From positions 63,995,258-64,059,257 of the forward strand of contig CM037784.1 of the NCBI GenBank assembly GCA_021229015.1: a stretch of 64,000 bases of DNA, read 5' to 3'. The DNA is from Solen grandis. Lineage: Eukaryota; Mollusca; Bivalvia; Adapedonta; Solenidae. Position 1 is the stretch's first letter. Every line of letters starts with the position of its first letter. The notes under the pieces are model-generated. The model did not search any database, had not been told where the DNA came from, and saw nothing but the letters and a program-made list of their open reading frames with translations. Position numbers and translations under genes: made by a program. Positions 1-10,893 of this stretch are shown here, one piece after another.

Positions 1-704
1 CCTTAACCTTCCGTGTGCACTTCGTGTTTAAATTGAAGACTAGTAAAACGTAAGGTAGAACCTGCGTTGACAAAAAAACCAGGGCAACCTGATTTCTGCA
101 TAATTAAATATGGACACAACATTGAGGAACCAAACTGAAGGAATGATTACACTGCCATTGAATTTCTTTCCGTGTAAAATTTACATTGGATGAATACTGT
201 GTATTGAATCTGAACCAGAAAGAACCAGTTGATAACAAAACAGTGAAAAAAGATTGCCCTGCCGTGCACGTGCGTTTAAAACACGCACAGTTTAATTAAA
301 ATTCCATTGTTCTGCTTATATGTTGATTGTTTCACAAGTCATGAAAAAACTGTTTCGCTGCAATAGTTCTACATGTAATTTGTTTATGTCGACAATACGG
401 TTAACAGTATATAATACAAGTAAATTATGAACTCGGGAAAATGTATTCATTGAAAGTCTAAAACAAAGTGCAAGTACATTGTAAGTTGATGAAATACTTT
501 GATTTATATGTTCAAGAAAAAATGAAATTCTAAGAGGAATACGGCAGTGCACCGTTGCCTTTCAAATCAAAGCGATACAAATGAAGTAAATTGTCTAGTT
601 TGAATGGAAGTCATGAATGCGTTTTCCATATATAATCAGCCGTATGCTTTCAATACACTGGACTGAAATTCAAATATAAAGATCGATCATCGTGCCTGAA
701 TTGT
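1..704. other. No feature seen
   Basis: AT-rich single-copy-looking sequence. The only long open frame (316-552, minus) has no recognisable domain and a composition expected by chance. Confidence 0.5.
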
Positions 705-875
705 GACAGTGTCCACAAGGTCATCGAAAGGTCGTGGGTTTGATCCCTAGCTTGAACATACCATAGTCGTTAACAATGGTACTGATACGTCTCTCTGTAC
801 TCAGCACATCGAACACTGGTTGTTTATGTGTCAAACTGGTGACAAACTTGATATTGTATCATATGTCTTAAGCAT
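705..875 (+). mobile_element. tRNA-derived SINE fragment (family b)
   Basis: A Pol III B-box-like stretch (GTGGGTTTGATCCC near 733) is followed by a body that aligns by eye with the copy at 36826-37060: both have a 'catag..gtcgttaa' block and a 'tctctgctcag' style block at the same spacing. The A-box end is decayed. It is annotated as a partial SINE because the tRNA-like head and the shared body recur several times in the window. Confidence 0.5.
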
Positions 876-959
876 TATATTGCAGGGCATCGTGCAGCTT
901 TAAACCTGTCTCAGATATACACATAACTAAAAGCAGAACTTATAACACAACACCGCAAA

Positions 960-1270
960 TAGATAAGTGCTAGAGTGTCCGCTTTGCGATCGGGAGGTGG
1001 GGTTCGAATTCCAGCCGGGGCACATCCTCCGGTGACCGCGTCAAACCAAAGACGTATAAAATTGGTACTAGATGCACCCTTGCCTGGCACTCGGCAAAAT
1101 GGGGTTTCTATGGGAACTCGGAGTATTCAGTACTGGTTCTACCCAGGAACTTGTCTCCCGTGTATCGGTACAGCAGGCACGTAAAAGAACCAAGGGCTCT
1201 ATTCGAAAAAATGAGCTAGGGAATCGCACCTGGACTTCCTTGTATCCAACTTCTGTCTCTTCCGATGTTG
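960..1270 (+). mobile_element. tRNA-derived SINE (family d)
   Basis: The tRNA-like head has 'agagtgtccgctttgcgat' followed by the B-box-like GGGGTTCGAATTCC at about 1000-1013 and a GC-rich junction (gccggggcacatcctccgg). About 200 bp of body follows. The open frames at 975-1184 and 1072-1317 lie inside this body and are incidental. A weaker relative may lie at 4140-4345. Confidence 0.6.
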
Positions 1271-1854
1271 TCTCTTCAGCACGTAGGATATCCTTGACAG
1301 TAAGGTTTAAAATATGACCATGATAATCATAAAATGATTGCTAGCTATTACATTAAATGAAAGAGAGAACAAAAGAAAAGAAAGAGGAAAACAATCAAAA
1401 ATCAATATCACGGATTGAAATTCAAATGAATAACAATGAAAGCGGGAATACATGTAAGATAAGGTGCGAGTTTCACCAATGGCGTCTGTTACAGGATCTA
1501 ACATCTTTGACTTAATTAAGCGATTGTGTTTCGCCTTTTTCGAACTCACTCTCAATGTCATTCTTAGCCTCGCTGTTCACGTGGTTAGAATATCCGTCTG
1601 TCGTGTCAGGAAAACCTGCAAAAATGATGATCATGCTTTCTTTCTTTGATATCGGATTATGCGAGGTGGATCTAAAAATATCTGGTCAACTGACCGAATG
1701 ATAAGATTTAGTGACGTCTGCTGCAACAGCGTGATACTATATTGCGGTAAACTGGTGTCAACAGGAAGTCTCAAATCGTATATAAGATAAAATAAAAACT
1801 GAGTCGTACTTTTTCGTTTAATGCGTAAGCGGACAGTAAAACCGCGATTATTCG
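1271..1854. other. No feature seen
   Basis: Unique-looking AT-rich DNA with short overlapping chance frames on both strands. No motif, repeat or splice pattern is convincing. Confidence 0.5.
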
Positions 1855-1968
1855 AATAAGGATGCTCGAAATCCGAGGGGACATGAGCGTATAAACCATT
1901 TTCATGGAATTACACGTAACTGAATTTGTGTCGGGACTAGAAATTGGCCTTGGAATAGGCATGAATTT

Positions 1969-2140
1969 CGAATAAGCTCTGCTCAGAAAAGGCATGGTAT
2001 CCGAATAATTTATCATTGGAAAGGCAGAGTATACGAATAATCGATCCTCGGAAAGGGCATGGTATTCGAATAATCGCTGCTGGAGATTCGAAAAATCGAT
2101 CATCGGAAAAGGTATGAAATTCGAATAATCGATCCTCATA
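1969..2140. repeat. Degenerate 33-bp minisatellite
   Basis: The block beginning CGAATAA recurs at 1969, 2002, 2034, 2067, 2089 and 2122, with spacing 33, 32, 33, 22 and 33. Each unit continues with a variable 'tcgatcctcggaaagggcat' type segment. A more diverged unit may start near 1855. The minus-strand open frame at 1771-2139 is a by-product of the near-multiple-of-three period. Confidence 0.7.
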
Positions 2141-2249
2141 ATTACGCCATGTTGCTGTATAAGTTAATGAAACGTAACAATGTTAAAAGAGACGGTCCAG
2201 TAGTAATGTATCCAACAGGTCGTGGACAAGGATTTTTCATGGTATTTCC

Positions 2250-2348
2250 TGCCGCAAAGTACTGATCCAACCCACAAACCTTGGCGAAGGGTTTGTTTAA
2301 GTTTTAAGAACTTGTTTTCCATTCGACGTAAGATAAATTATGAAATAA
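2250..2348 (+). mobile_element. SINE 3' fragment (family a)
   Basis: It shares two ordered blocks with the copies at 7073-7275 and, inverted, 30388-30475: a 'caaagtactgatccaac' block and, about 60 bp later, 'cttgttttccattcgacgta' followed by AT-rich sequence. The tRNA-like head is absent, so this looks like a 5'-truncated or decayed copy. Confidence 0.55.
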
Positions 2349-3574
2349 GGCAGTATTTTTGCTATTTACGAGAGAAAAAAACCGTTTATCAAAACCTAAG
2401 ATTGTGACGTATTTTATGTATGGTTGTTGCTGTTGTCGTATAAAATTGGGTCACCACATTTTAGGTTACGCGCATGTCTCGTTAAGTAAGAGAACCATAT
2501 TAGGGAAAAGGTCATTTCAACATTTCAACTAGTAATTCTGGAGGTTGATATCTAACACGATAAAAAAAAAAGAAAAACGTATATTATATGAGGTCATAAG
2601 AGGCCTAAACTAAAGCGTATTTCAATTAATCGTTCAAGTTGCATCTCTTTTAAAACTTCGCAGTCTGGAAAACGTGTTAGAATGGGATTAGAGTTTCGTT
2701 TTTCGTGCTTTATGCAGAATTATGAACGGTTTTGCGTTCAGATGCTTTGTAATAAATCAATCAGACCTACGACCATCGTGATTAGATTACTGCGCATCCG
2801 AACTCCACACTGTGCATTATTCGGCGATATAGCACTCAAAACGAAAATCTATTTTCCCAATTATACTGGATTGACGATCACATTACAACAAAACGACGCT
2901 CGCGTGACTGACAAACTTATATAATGACAATCGCATGTTGGTAAAACTGTCACATGTCAGGATATAAAGAAAAAAAAAGTTGATCTCGATTTTACAATTA
3001 AAATATTTATATAAAGATGTCACAGTCTGTATAAATGAAAATATAAAATATTTTTTATGAGTGTATTTATTATAGTCGACCATCCGAGTATAGCAGTCGA
3101 CAACGAACACCACTCTCACGACTACACACAGCAAATGCAATTGATTCTTGTAATTCTGATAGATTGATTTGGGCATAAAAAGTATAGAATCATTAAATTA
3201 ACGAGACTGTTTGTACGGACGATTGTAATTGATTTTCTTGCAATAAATATCTGAGACTTGTACAACCATAAATAAATCCAAAACTAGACACTTGGGCGAA
3301 ACATAACATTCGTGAAATAAATGTAAAAGGTTTGCAAGGCTATAACATTCTTGATATGCATTATCGTAAAACTGGCATTACATTTAAGAATGACAATAAT
3401 TAAAATGACAATAGCTACAGCCTTCAATGCAATCAATGGTGACATGGAAGCTGACACTATAGGATAAACAATGGTGATAACAAACCACCGTATTAGAAAT
3501 ATGCTTATGCTTTCCTCGTCTGGAAAGCTGTAAAAGGTTTTAAAAGGCAAAAATGGAGTTTATCGTCGCCATGT
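2349..3574. other. No feature seen
   Basis: AT-rich, with short A-runs. Open frames at 2682-2924, 2883-3176 and 3284-3550 have hydrophobic or low-information translations without any recognisable family signature. Confidence 0.45.
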
Positions 3575-3745
3575 TAAATAACTTTGAATATGGAGGAAGA
3601 CTCTAAGTGTGTGCAGAAAGAACGCATCGACCTATCTCAAGTCAGCTGGACGGCTTCCTCGAAGGAAGGATGAATGTCCTTGTTGCCAGACCGGGGATCG
3701 AACAAACAGTGATGAGAGGCTAAGTGGCTATAGTCCCGCCACCAG
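3575..3745 (-). mobile_element. tRNA-derived SINE (family c)
   Basis: On the minus strand the B-box-like TTCGATCCCCGGT is followed by a body ending 'agagtcttcctcc'. The order of blocks (ggaggaagac, a Gln/Ser-neutral spacer, gacggcttcctcgaa, ccggggatcgaac) matches the copies at 6815-7000 and 29770-29965. Confidence 0.6.
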
Positions 3746-4139
3746 CTCAGAAAAAAAAATCAATATTTGAGTTTGTCGACTCCTATGATAGCGGAAAGAT
3801 GAGATGGCACCATCTCACCGTCACAAATACAAATTGAAGATAGAGAACGAACAAAGGGAATTGAATTGCAGTGGAGCAGTCCCTGGCACAATCAATCCGT
3901 TACGTTCATTAGCCGGATTGTGGCGCGGCCACAATATTGACCGCAGTAAACACAATATTGACCGACCTGGTCTGTGTCTAGCTTACATTAATTTCCGTTG
4001 AAGTAGATATTTATCATGGTACACTTATCATGTAAGTGGATCCTGATATAAGGTAACAATATACTGAGGATCTCTCCAATGTTTTCGATGATTTCATTAT
4101 GAAATGTGCAATTGCAGTCATGCTACATGGCCATCCGTG

Positions 4140-4345
4140 TTCTCTCAGAAATTCAATGCTTTATCCAGGAACCGAAGGATATGGGTTTGATTTTCACTGG
4201 GGGTCCCAGTTGCTCTCGTAAGTTACATAGTAATCAGTATACGACAAAGAAAGAGAGATGCTATATGACCAACAGAGAGTTCCTTGGATCCAAAACTCTA
4301 TTGTATGGTGGGGAGGGGGTCTGAAAAGGACCAAGGGATTCACCC
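4140..4345 (+). mobile_element. Possible decayed SINE (family d-like)
   Basis: A B-box-like GGGTTTGATTTTC at about 4172 is followed by a 'gggggtcccag' block and, later, 'gaccaagggattcaccc'. These resemble blocks in 960-1270 in the same order but with many changes. This is an inference from visual alignment only. Confidence 0.35.
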
Positions 4346-5274
4346 ATGCAACTGTACTGACTATGTAGAGCGAACAGAAGGAAACAGGGAACCCAATTCA
4401 TCAATTTCCTGAGTCAATATATTAAACTCAGCCTTAAGAGCTTCAAATGATTCCGACAATTTACTTCACGAATTTTTCTCAAGATTGATCTAATATGAAA
4501 GAAATTATTACCTATGCCAAAAATTGCGATCTAAGCTATAGACATACTATTTATAATATGTTAATTGGTTGAATATTAAAGAGGATGTCATTCTTTTTTT
4601 TTCTTTTCTTTTTTAAATATAAAATAAATTCTGTAGATTGACGAAAATAGTGAGGTGGCATGAAGTGCATTATGATTTTGCTCTAAATAAATAAATAAAC
4701 CTTTTGTATATAATATGATAAGTTAAAATTGCGGACTTAATCTACAGTTTTATCTACAACCACAGTGTGATTGATTTTTGTTAATTGTGAATGTTGGGTG
4801 TCCAGACAAATGACTATATCTGTATGGGTTCAATTGTTTAACCCTACATTTAATTTTAAAGAAATATCTTTCAGGAAAAAAGGAAATTTTTATTTTATTT
4901 TTTTATTTATTTATTTATTTTTTATTTATTTTTTTTGTAAAAACGGGGTTTTATAGACCACTTCACCAGAGGATCGGCAACACCCCAGATAATTCGCGGA
5001 TTTAAATTAACCAATCACTAATTGAGGTAAACCTCAAATGTGTGTTTATTTGCCATTTAACATTTAACAGCATATAGATAAGGTGTTCGAGAAGTGCCCG
5101 TTTTTTAACGTAGGTTTACGTCTCATTTTGGAGTGAAATGGTCTGTATGAAAAAATGTCACAGTGACAGCAAACTTCAAAACAATAAAAACACCACTGTC
5201 GATATAGATATCAACATCAGTCTGTTTATTTCCAGGCTTTTCAGCTGGTTCACAAAAGGTCTTCAAAGAAAAGC
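4346..5274. other. AT-rich spacer with TTTA-rich tract
   Basis: No gene seen. It contains a T-rich run at about 4592-4616 and a TTTA/TTTT low-complexity tract at about 4885-4940. The frame at 4771-4956 is produced by that tract. Confidence 0.5.
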
Positions 5275-5411
5275 CCCTGTAATGGTTCCGCTACATTTCG
5301 AACCTCATGGCCTTTCACGGAGATAACCAAGGTTTCCTAATGTTTCATAGGGTACCTTGGTTATCTTGGTAGAGGTTAAGTGGTCCAAGACAAAGCGGAA
5401 CCATTACAGGG
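5275..5411. mobile_element. Palindromic MITE-like element with 17-bp perfect ends
   Basis: The element starts CCCTGTAATGGTTCCGC (5275-5291) and ends with the exact reverse complement (5395-5411). A second nested inverted pair, GATAACCAAGGT against ACCTTGGTTATC, lies about 45 bp inside, so the whole 137 bp can fold into one long interrupted hairpin. No coding capacity and no clear target-site duplication. The size and structure fit a nonautonomous DNA transposon; the superfamily cannot be assigned. Confidence 0.65.
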
Positions 5412-5424
5412 ACTTTACCTTAAT

Positions 5425-5470
5425 TCTTCCCAGGGGCCTCGGTGCACTCGGAGTCTTTCCGCTCCTGCAA
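5425..5470 (+). mobile_element. Short SINE fragment (family c)
   Basis: The stretch 'tgcactcggagtctttcc' followed by 'ctcctgcaataagct' parallels 'tgcattcggggtcttcc' and 'tccacctgtaattagct' in the plus-strand fragment at 52148-52240. Confidence 0.4.
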
Positions 5471-5929
5471 TAAGCTAAAATCGACGAGACGGTTGACTCC
5501 AAACCACAAGCAACTTAGGGAGGGCGCAAGATATTCTCTCCAAAAATGACATTTTCATCTTTAAACTTTTGATTATACCGGTATTGTATCTCAGCATCTG
5601 ACAGACTACTCAAGAGAAATTATCTTAAATACTGGTGCGAATTCAAACCTCGGCGCCGAAATGACATAAATTTTAAATGAAGTACAAATCAAATTGACTT
5701 TTACTTTTGAAACAAGACAATAGTTCAATCGGTTGAAAGTAAAATAATTCTTTATACTGGAGATGGAGCTGAATTTGAATCTAGAAATAAAAAATAACTT
5801 TTAGCAGCTTGTTCACAGATGATGGGTAGAAATAATAAAAAGTTTTTTTTGTGTTTTTTTTTGTATTTTTTATTTTTTTATTTTTAATTCTCCCTCGTTA
5901 ATTTGGTGGAGACTTCCGGTAAGATATAG
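5471..5929. other. No feature seen
   Basis: AT-rich, with a T-rich low-complexity patch at about 5841-5885. No supported gene. Confidence 0.5.
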
Positions 5930-6250
5930 AATATGGTATCCCCGAAGCAGGTATTTACTGTACCAAGTGACACATTTTGCATCACGCGACACCAGTCCAG
6001 TTAAGTGATAACTGAATGTTCAGCCTTTTAAGTGAGCGCATGCGCGAACAATGATCGGTCATATCGCGACACACGGAAATGGAGATTTTAAATATAGTTT
6101 TTATACTGTTCGTAACGCTATAGCATGTGATAAGAACTACACATATTTTCTCTTTGCAATCACGGAATATTGCATTGGGTGACCATGCGTTTGTATATAA
6201 GTATTAATAGACGTAATACGCTCAGAGAGTTTTAAATCAAAATCTTGGCT
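5930..6250. repeat. Dispersed repeat, copy 1 of 2
   Basis: It shares a colinear series of blocks with 35560-35885: GTTCAGCC, then GAGYGCATGCGCG, a 'taaatatag..tttataccg' block, 'gtaatgctatagc', a 'gcaatcac.gaat.ttgca' block and finally 'ttttaa.tcaaa.tctt'. Order, orientation and spacing are preserved. The nature of the element is unknown: no terminal inverted repeats or tRNA-like boxes were seen. Confidence 0.6.
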
Positions 6251-6814
6251 TACGAGGTGCTTTAAATCTCTAAATTAAACCTGGAGTCCATAAACATTAT
6301 CAGATTATGATTTAGAGAAATCAGACAATTATTTCCGCGAGACTGCAATGATGTGATGATATTTGCAGAGATACATATATCAATAGATATTTAAGGAACA
6401 TTTTATTTAGTGGCATGACGGTGTCTGGTACATTTTTACCGCAATTTCTTCCCTAACTCTGCCTTTTTTTAACTCACAGTAGACTTTGTTGTTCTGTTGT
6501 TGTTTTGCACAGAGCAGGGAACATAGAGTCCATGCACAAAGATATCAAGTTTATTTTGCGTTTCGAAAATATATATCTGAGATTATTACTTTGAACATAT
6601 ATCATTTGCACAAATATATAATGTAAGATTTCCCGGGAGGCTTGAGAAAGTATCATAATATTGATAGAGTACGTGGTTTTCGAGAATTAGTCCTTGAACT
6701 ACGTATATTACATTGCAAAGATGACTAACTGATTTGAAAGGTTTCGGAAATGTGACTTTAATGATGACCATCTTTATGAAGGCGGATTTGTATATAATTT
6801 TGTATTTCCGCGTT
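6251..6814. other. No feature seen
   Basis: AT-rich unique-looking sequence. Overlapping minus-strand frames at 6474-6771 have no family resemblance. Confidence 0.5.
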
Positions 6815-7000
6815 GCTTGTTTTAGTTCACCGGCGCTGCAAAAGTATATCAGTCATGCAGCGATGTCCAGTTTACAACAGCTGGAGAAAGATCCTAGGTG
6901 CATGGAAATCGGTTACAGTCAGTGACATTTCGCAGGCCAGCTGGGGTGAACAATCGGGACTCGAAACCTGCAGCGATAACCAATTGCATACTCAAATGAT
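6815..7000 (-). mobile_element. tRNA-derived SINE (family c)
   Basis: The minus-strand B-box-like GGTTTCGAGTCCCG sits near 6965. The far end carries 'gcagcgatgtccag' next to 'atatcagtcatgcag', which parallels 'atagcgacgtccagct' next to 'tatttcagtcatatag' in 29770-29965. Confidence 0.55.
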
Positions 7001-7072
7001 AGAAAAATATGAAAGGCAATGTTATAGGTGTATTGCGCTCATCCTGTGAAATGGTTTACTGATACACTCCAT

Positions 7073-7275
7073 GGGGGCGCCGTGGTTCAGTGGTAACGTT
7101 CCCGACTTCAGATTCGGAAATTGTAAGTTCGAACCGCGTTTGGGGCAAGTATAATACATGACCTTCTAAAGCACAAAGTTTTGGTCCAACCAATAAATCG
7201 TCGAGAGGGATGAGCATAAGTAATGCGATCTTGTTTCCCATTCGACGTAAAACAAATAATTTTAAATTAAAGAAC
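7073..7275 (+). mobile_element. tRNA-derived SINE, best copy of family a
   Basis: The head starts GGGGGCGCCGTGGTTCAGT. An A-box-like TGGTTCAGTGG lies at 7083-7093 and a B-box GTTCGAACC at 7127-7135, a spacing typical of a Pol III internal promoter. The body contains 'gttttggtccaacc' and the 3' part 'cccattcgacgtaaa', which recur at 2250-2348 and, inverted, at 30388-30475. The 3' end is AT-rich. The minus frame 7056-7304 is incidental. Confidence 0.75.
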
Positions 7276-7339
7276 AATGTTGTGGCGAGATTAAATTGAC
7301 ACAAAACTAATTGGTATAAAAAGGAAATAATTTAGTGTA

Positions 7340-7440
7340 CCTCACTCAAGGCATCAGACCAACTAGTTCCCGAACTGACTTTATACGCTGAGTGCCAGGC
7401 GCCAGTCATAGCCGTGGATCGAACCCACTTTTTTCCTAGT
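7340..7440 (-). mobile_element. tRNA-derived SINE head fragment
   Basis: On the minus strand, GGTTCGATCCACGG near 7410-7423 is a B-box match. The neighbouring 'gctgagtgcc' and 'accaactagttc' blocks recall the family b copies at 15617 and 53485 (gctgagcacc, gaccagtcttg). Confidence 0.45.
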
Positions 7441-8224
7441 TACATCCACTCGTCCACCAAGAGCATTATTAGAATGGCTTCGGTAGATGAAATGAATTGG
7501 ACTACCCATCTATTATAAGGAAAACCAAGCAACCAATCAGTGTGATAGGCCTAGCGAACATATTTTCTCCTTGCTTTACAATTAATTATTTTTGAAGATC
7601 CAGGACAGCTAACAGTATATTTTCGTTAAAGAATTTCGCTCGGTCATTGCTAACTTTAAATTAACACAAACATACTCATGACCAATTTGTCAACAAACTT
7701 AATAAATATACCTTTATCAATTCCCAGCGATTCTCAGAGGGCGCGTGTTGTGGAAATGTCAAACGTTCAATTTGGCTTAAATCTTCCAGATAATTCATTA
7801 AATCGTTCAGCTTTCATTTACGCTCCCAATATATTATTCTCTGCAAGCATAACGAAGATGTACTGCGTGAGTTGGGACTCCCAGCCCTGACGAGACAATT
7901 TGTGAGTAATCAATCACAAAGGTTCAACCACGAATAGACCATGAAATAGACCCAATGACTCTTGCCGACGTATGGATGGCTCATCCCTATAAATATTATG
8001 TTTTGGCTGCTTCCGCTTGACTTGACTAATTCATTTTAATGAGTTCGAAAACCTTCTTGCTATCGCTGTTCAGGCTACAACGCATTATACATGGATTTCA
8101 AATTTTGAATCCGGGGAGCCATGAAATGTTCAAGCTTTAAATGCAGGAGGTTTAAAATGTCATAGAAATTATTATTGCCGATAAATTATTAAGTATGAGA
8201 TTTCTTCGATTAGTTAAGGGCCTG
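7441..8224. other. No feature seen
   Basis: Unique-looking AT-rich DNA. The frame 7678-7890 has no recognisable domain. Confidence 0.5.
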
Positions 8225-8690
8225 CAACACTCAGCCGATTTGGCTCGCTGGAGCAATACCGGAGCACAGATTTTGCAGTTATTGTACAAGTATGGCAGCG
8301 CAACAATATCACAGCGCTAGTAACGGTCGTTAGTAAATCAGAACATCGTCAGAACATCGGCAGAAAAAAATAGCAACGGCCGGCGACGGTAAAATCTTTG
8401 AAAATGCCGGGGCGAGTAACGGGACTACAACGTCAGCGCTCCAGTATGGCTTTGTTAATGTCAGAAGAGCACCGGTAGAGCCCCGTAAATGCTGTAGCCT
8501 CAATGTACAGATGTTATACCGTAGTCCTACCGTTGCACTAAAGAAGAACTACCGTCCTTTTGCGATATGATACCGTTCTGCTACCGTTACGGTGACAGAA
8601 AAGTAGTATTTGGTACCACACCGGTTCATACATCGATAGAACAATCGGTATCACAACGGGGTCATCGGTACTCGGTGCTGCGGCTTGAAT
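8225..8690. repeat. GC-elevated patch rich in ACGG/CCGT motifs
   Basis: This patch is visibly richer in C and G than its flanks and packed with short degenerate words of the CGGT/ACCG type. The first half favours 'gacggt/acggc' and the second 'taccgt/ctaccg', suggesting an eroded inverted arrangement. No clean period could be measured by eye. It may be an old satellite or a decayed coding remnant; no protein family is visible. Confidence 0.35.
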
Positions 8691-9011
8691 TTTCAAGTGC
8701 TCCAACGTTTTTCTCGCCGTTGTTAATCATATACCCCTGTTTGATCTCAGTGATTTACGTCGGTAGTAAGTGACATACCCTCTAGGAAAGCTAGGAAGAA
8801 GAAGAAACGGAAGTCAATTAAGGTGGTGCTATTTAAAGACTCACTGTTCCGTCAAAATCATATTCACATTGATAAAAATCAATTAATATAGAATATTTTA
8901 TTGCCTTGGGAATTAAGAAGCCAATCTAATCACTTTGAATATGTTTTAATTCTCAACCTACAACATTTTGGTCATTTCGGGGCTTTATCCATGACAAACA
9001 CATATGATGCT

Positions 9012-9531
9012 GTTTCCCAATCTCATTAAAATCACCTCTCCGAAGACCTGACAACATTCCGTGAAGGTCGTCTCAAGCCGACCTTTACGTCATAAATATC
9101 AATTAGAAAATGAAATCATATTGTCCAATCAGAATGCGCGTTTCATTGAAAATCGGAATTCCTTATTGGTGATATTAGCAAGTTTAAAATGTCCGTTCCC
9201 TGTCGTTAACTTGCGAATAAAGACTTACTCTGGAATATCAAATCCAGAGTAAGTGTTGTTGTTTTTTCAACTTCAATGTAGCTACAGACACATTTTATAC
9301 CGTTAGTCTACAAATAATAATAATAAATACTACTGTATTGTATACCTTTCAGCAAAATCGAATGAACACCCTGTGCGTACCTTCATGGAAAAAAACATTT
9401 ATGTGTAAGTTCCGGATCATTTTGTAGCCACTATTTGATTGACTAATCAAAGGCCAATTTGAGTCGACCTTTAATGCGATACCTAGCGACCGTCAGTGAG
9501 GAAATGGTTTTAATGAGATTGGTTGTTTCCC
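9012..9531. mobile_element. Long-inverted-repeat MITE-like element, copy 1
   Basis: The left arm begins GTTTCCCAATCTCATTAAAA (9012). The right arm ends with 'ttttaatgagattgg' plus 'tgtttccc' (9531). Further in, 'aaggtcgtctcaagccgacc' on the left is mirrored by 'ggccaatttgagtcgacct' on the right, so the inverted arms run about 100 bp. Inside is a 10-bp hairpin, TTACTCTGGA against TCCAGAGTAA (9224-9252). A second copy lies at 54390-54848. No transposase frame is present. Confidence 0.6.
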
Positions 9532-10712
9532 TCCCTACCTACCTTAGACTAAGCCGCTCTTTCAGACCAAAGCCGGTCTAACAATGTATTCCAAAATTTA
9601 TTTATTTTATTTACTTATAATCTGGCAAATATACACGTAGAGATCATAAACATAATGGGAGAACGCATCATCAGATCGTATAAAATAAACAGCTGAAAAG
9701 ATGTGCATCACTTGGAAATTTCGCGATAAAAGCGGAAATGTAGGTATTTCAGTGACACACTTAAGTTAGTGATGGAACAAAAGACTTGGTTCAAATCCCA
9801 CCGACCAGACTTAGCACTAAATAATACTAGAAAACTTAAACAAAGAAGAAATACATTTAAGGATATTTGGTTCACAAAAAAGTCGTTAACATGAGTTTAC
9901 AGTTACAGTTCATCCAAACAAAATTTGAAATGAAATATACGAAATGAAACATTTAGGTTTATTTATCAAGGAAACAAAATGATGGGATATACTTCTTTTT
10001 ATTGAAGTATTACCTTGCGCAATGTACTGAGAAATTTGAGTTAATTCTATTCTAACATTCGTCCAAGTTGAGCCTTCATGCTCACTGGGCGTTTTGGTCG
10101 AATTTTCCTCGAGGATGATCCTTGTGACCGAAAGATCGTGGATTTTATGTCTTGCGGAAACATTCCAGAACTGATAAAAATGGTACAAGTAAATATATAT
10201 ATATATATATATCTTCCCAATTTGGCGCTCAGCATATAAGGGTATTTCTAGGGTTAGTTGATACAGTTTCGGATTGGTGTGGCATCATGCTTTATGTCTA
10301 CGGCGTGCTATCGCAATGGAACATCAGTTGGACAGCTTCTTCGATGGACAGCGCTACAAACAATAGGGCGTTACACCCAACAAGTGATAATATCTTCCTA
10401 CGCACTGACCCAAATAAATCTTTCATGCATACAAATCGAGGATATAATGGGACAGTTCTGTCACAAACTTGTTAATTATAAAAAAAAGAAAATGAGAGGT
10501 GCTTTGCCTTCTGAGATCTGTCTTCTGTTGTTATAGCTCTCGGGAAGCCGTAAAGTGATTTGTACTTGTTAATGGACATTGGTTCGCTATAGCTGACAAT
10601 CAGGAATGATTTCTACTCGGATGAACAACAGAATGGTTTTTGAAGACTGTCACTGTGGTGATTTGTTTCAGCTTTAAAATGATTGAAGGCGTGGCTATAT
10701 CATCGACTTGCT
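9532..10712. other. Spacer with a short TA microsatellite
   Basis: A TA dinucleotide run lies at about 10193-10212. The rest is AT-rich unique-looking DNA. Frames at 9910-10188, 10152-10475 and 10258-10536 overlap on both strands and have no family signature. Confidence 0.5.
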
Positions 10713-10893
10713 TTAAGGTAATCCATCCATCATTAAATTTTGATCATGGTCAATCAAATGATCGTGGGGATGTCATAGTAATGGGAAGCCTTTATAGACT
10801 TTGAGCGAAAGAGCCTATAACTCCGAGTCAATGGATGGTTATAAGCATTTGAAAGACCATGATTATAATTCAATGATGAATGGATTACTTTAA
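10713..10893. mobile_element. TTAA-flanked MITE, copy 1
   Basis: It starts TTAAGGTAATCCATCCATC (10713) and ends GATGAATGGATTACTTTAA (10893). The inverted arms extend about 40 bp inward to GATCATGGTC against GACCATGATT. A second copy is at 24412-24605. TTAA at both ends would fit a piggyBac-type target duplication, but the ends do not start CCC, so the superfamily is uncertain. Confidence 0.65.

Noticed and set aside
7073..7140. Functional tRNA gene
   Set aside because: Good A and B boxes, but no acceptor-stem pairing and a family-specific body follows. Treated as a SINE.
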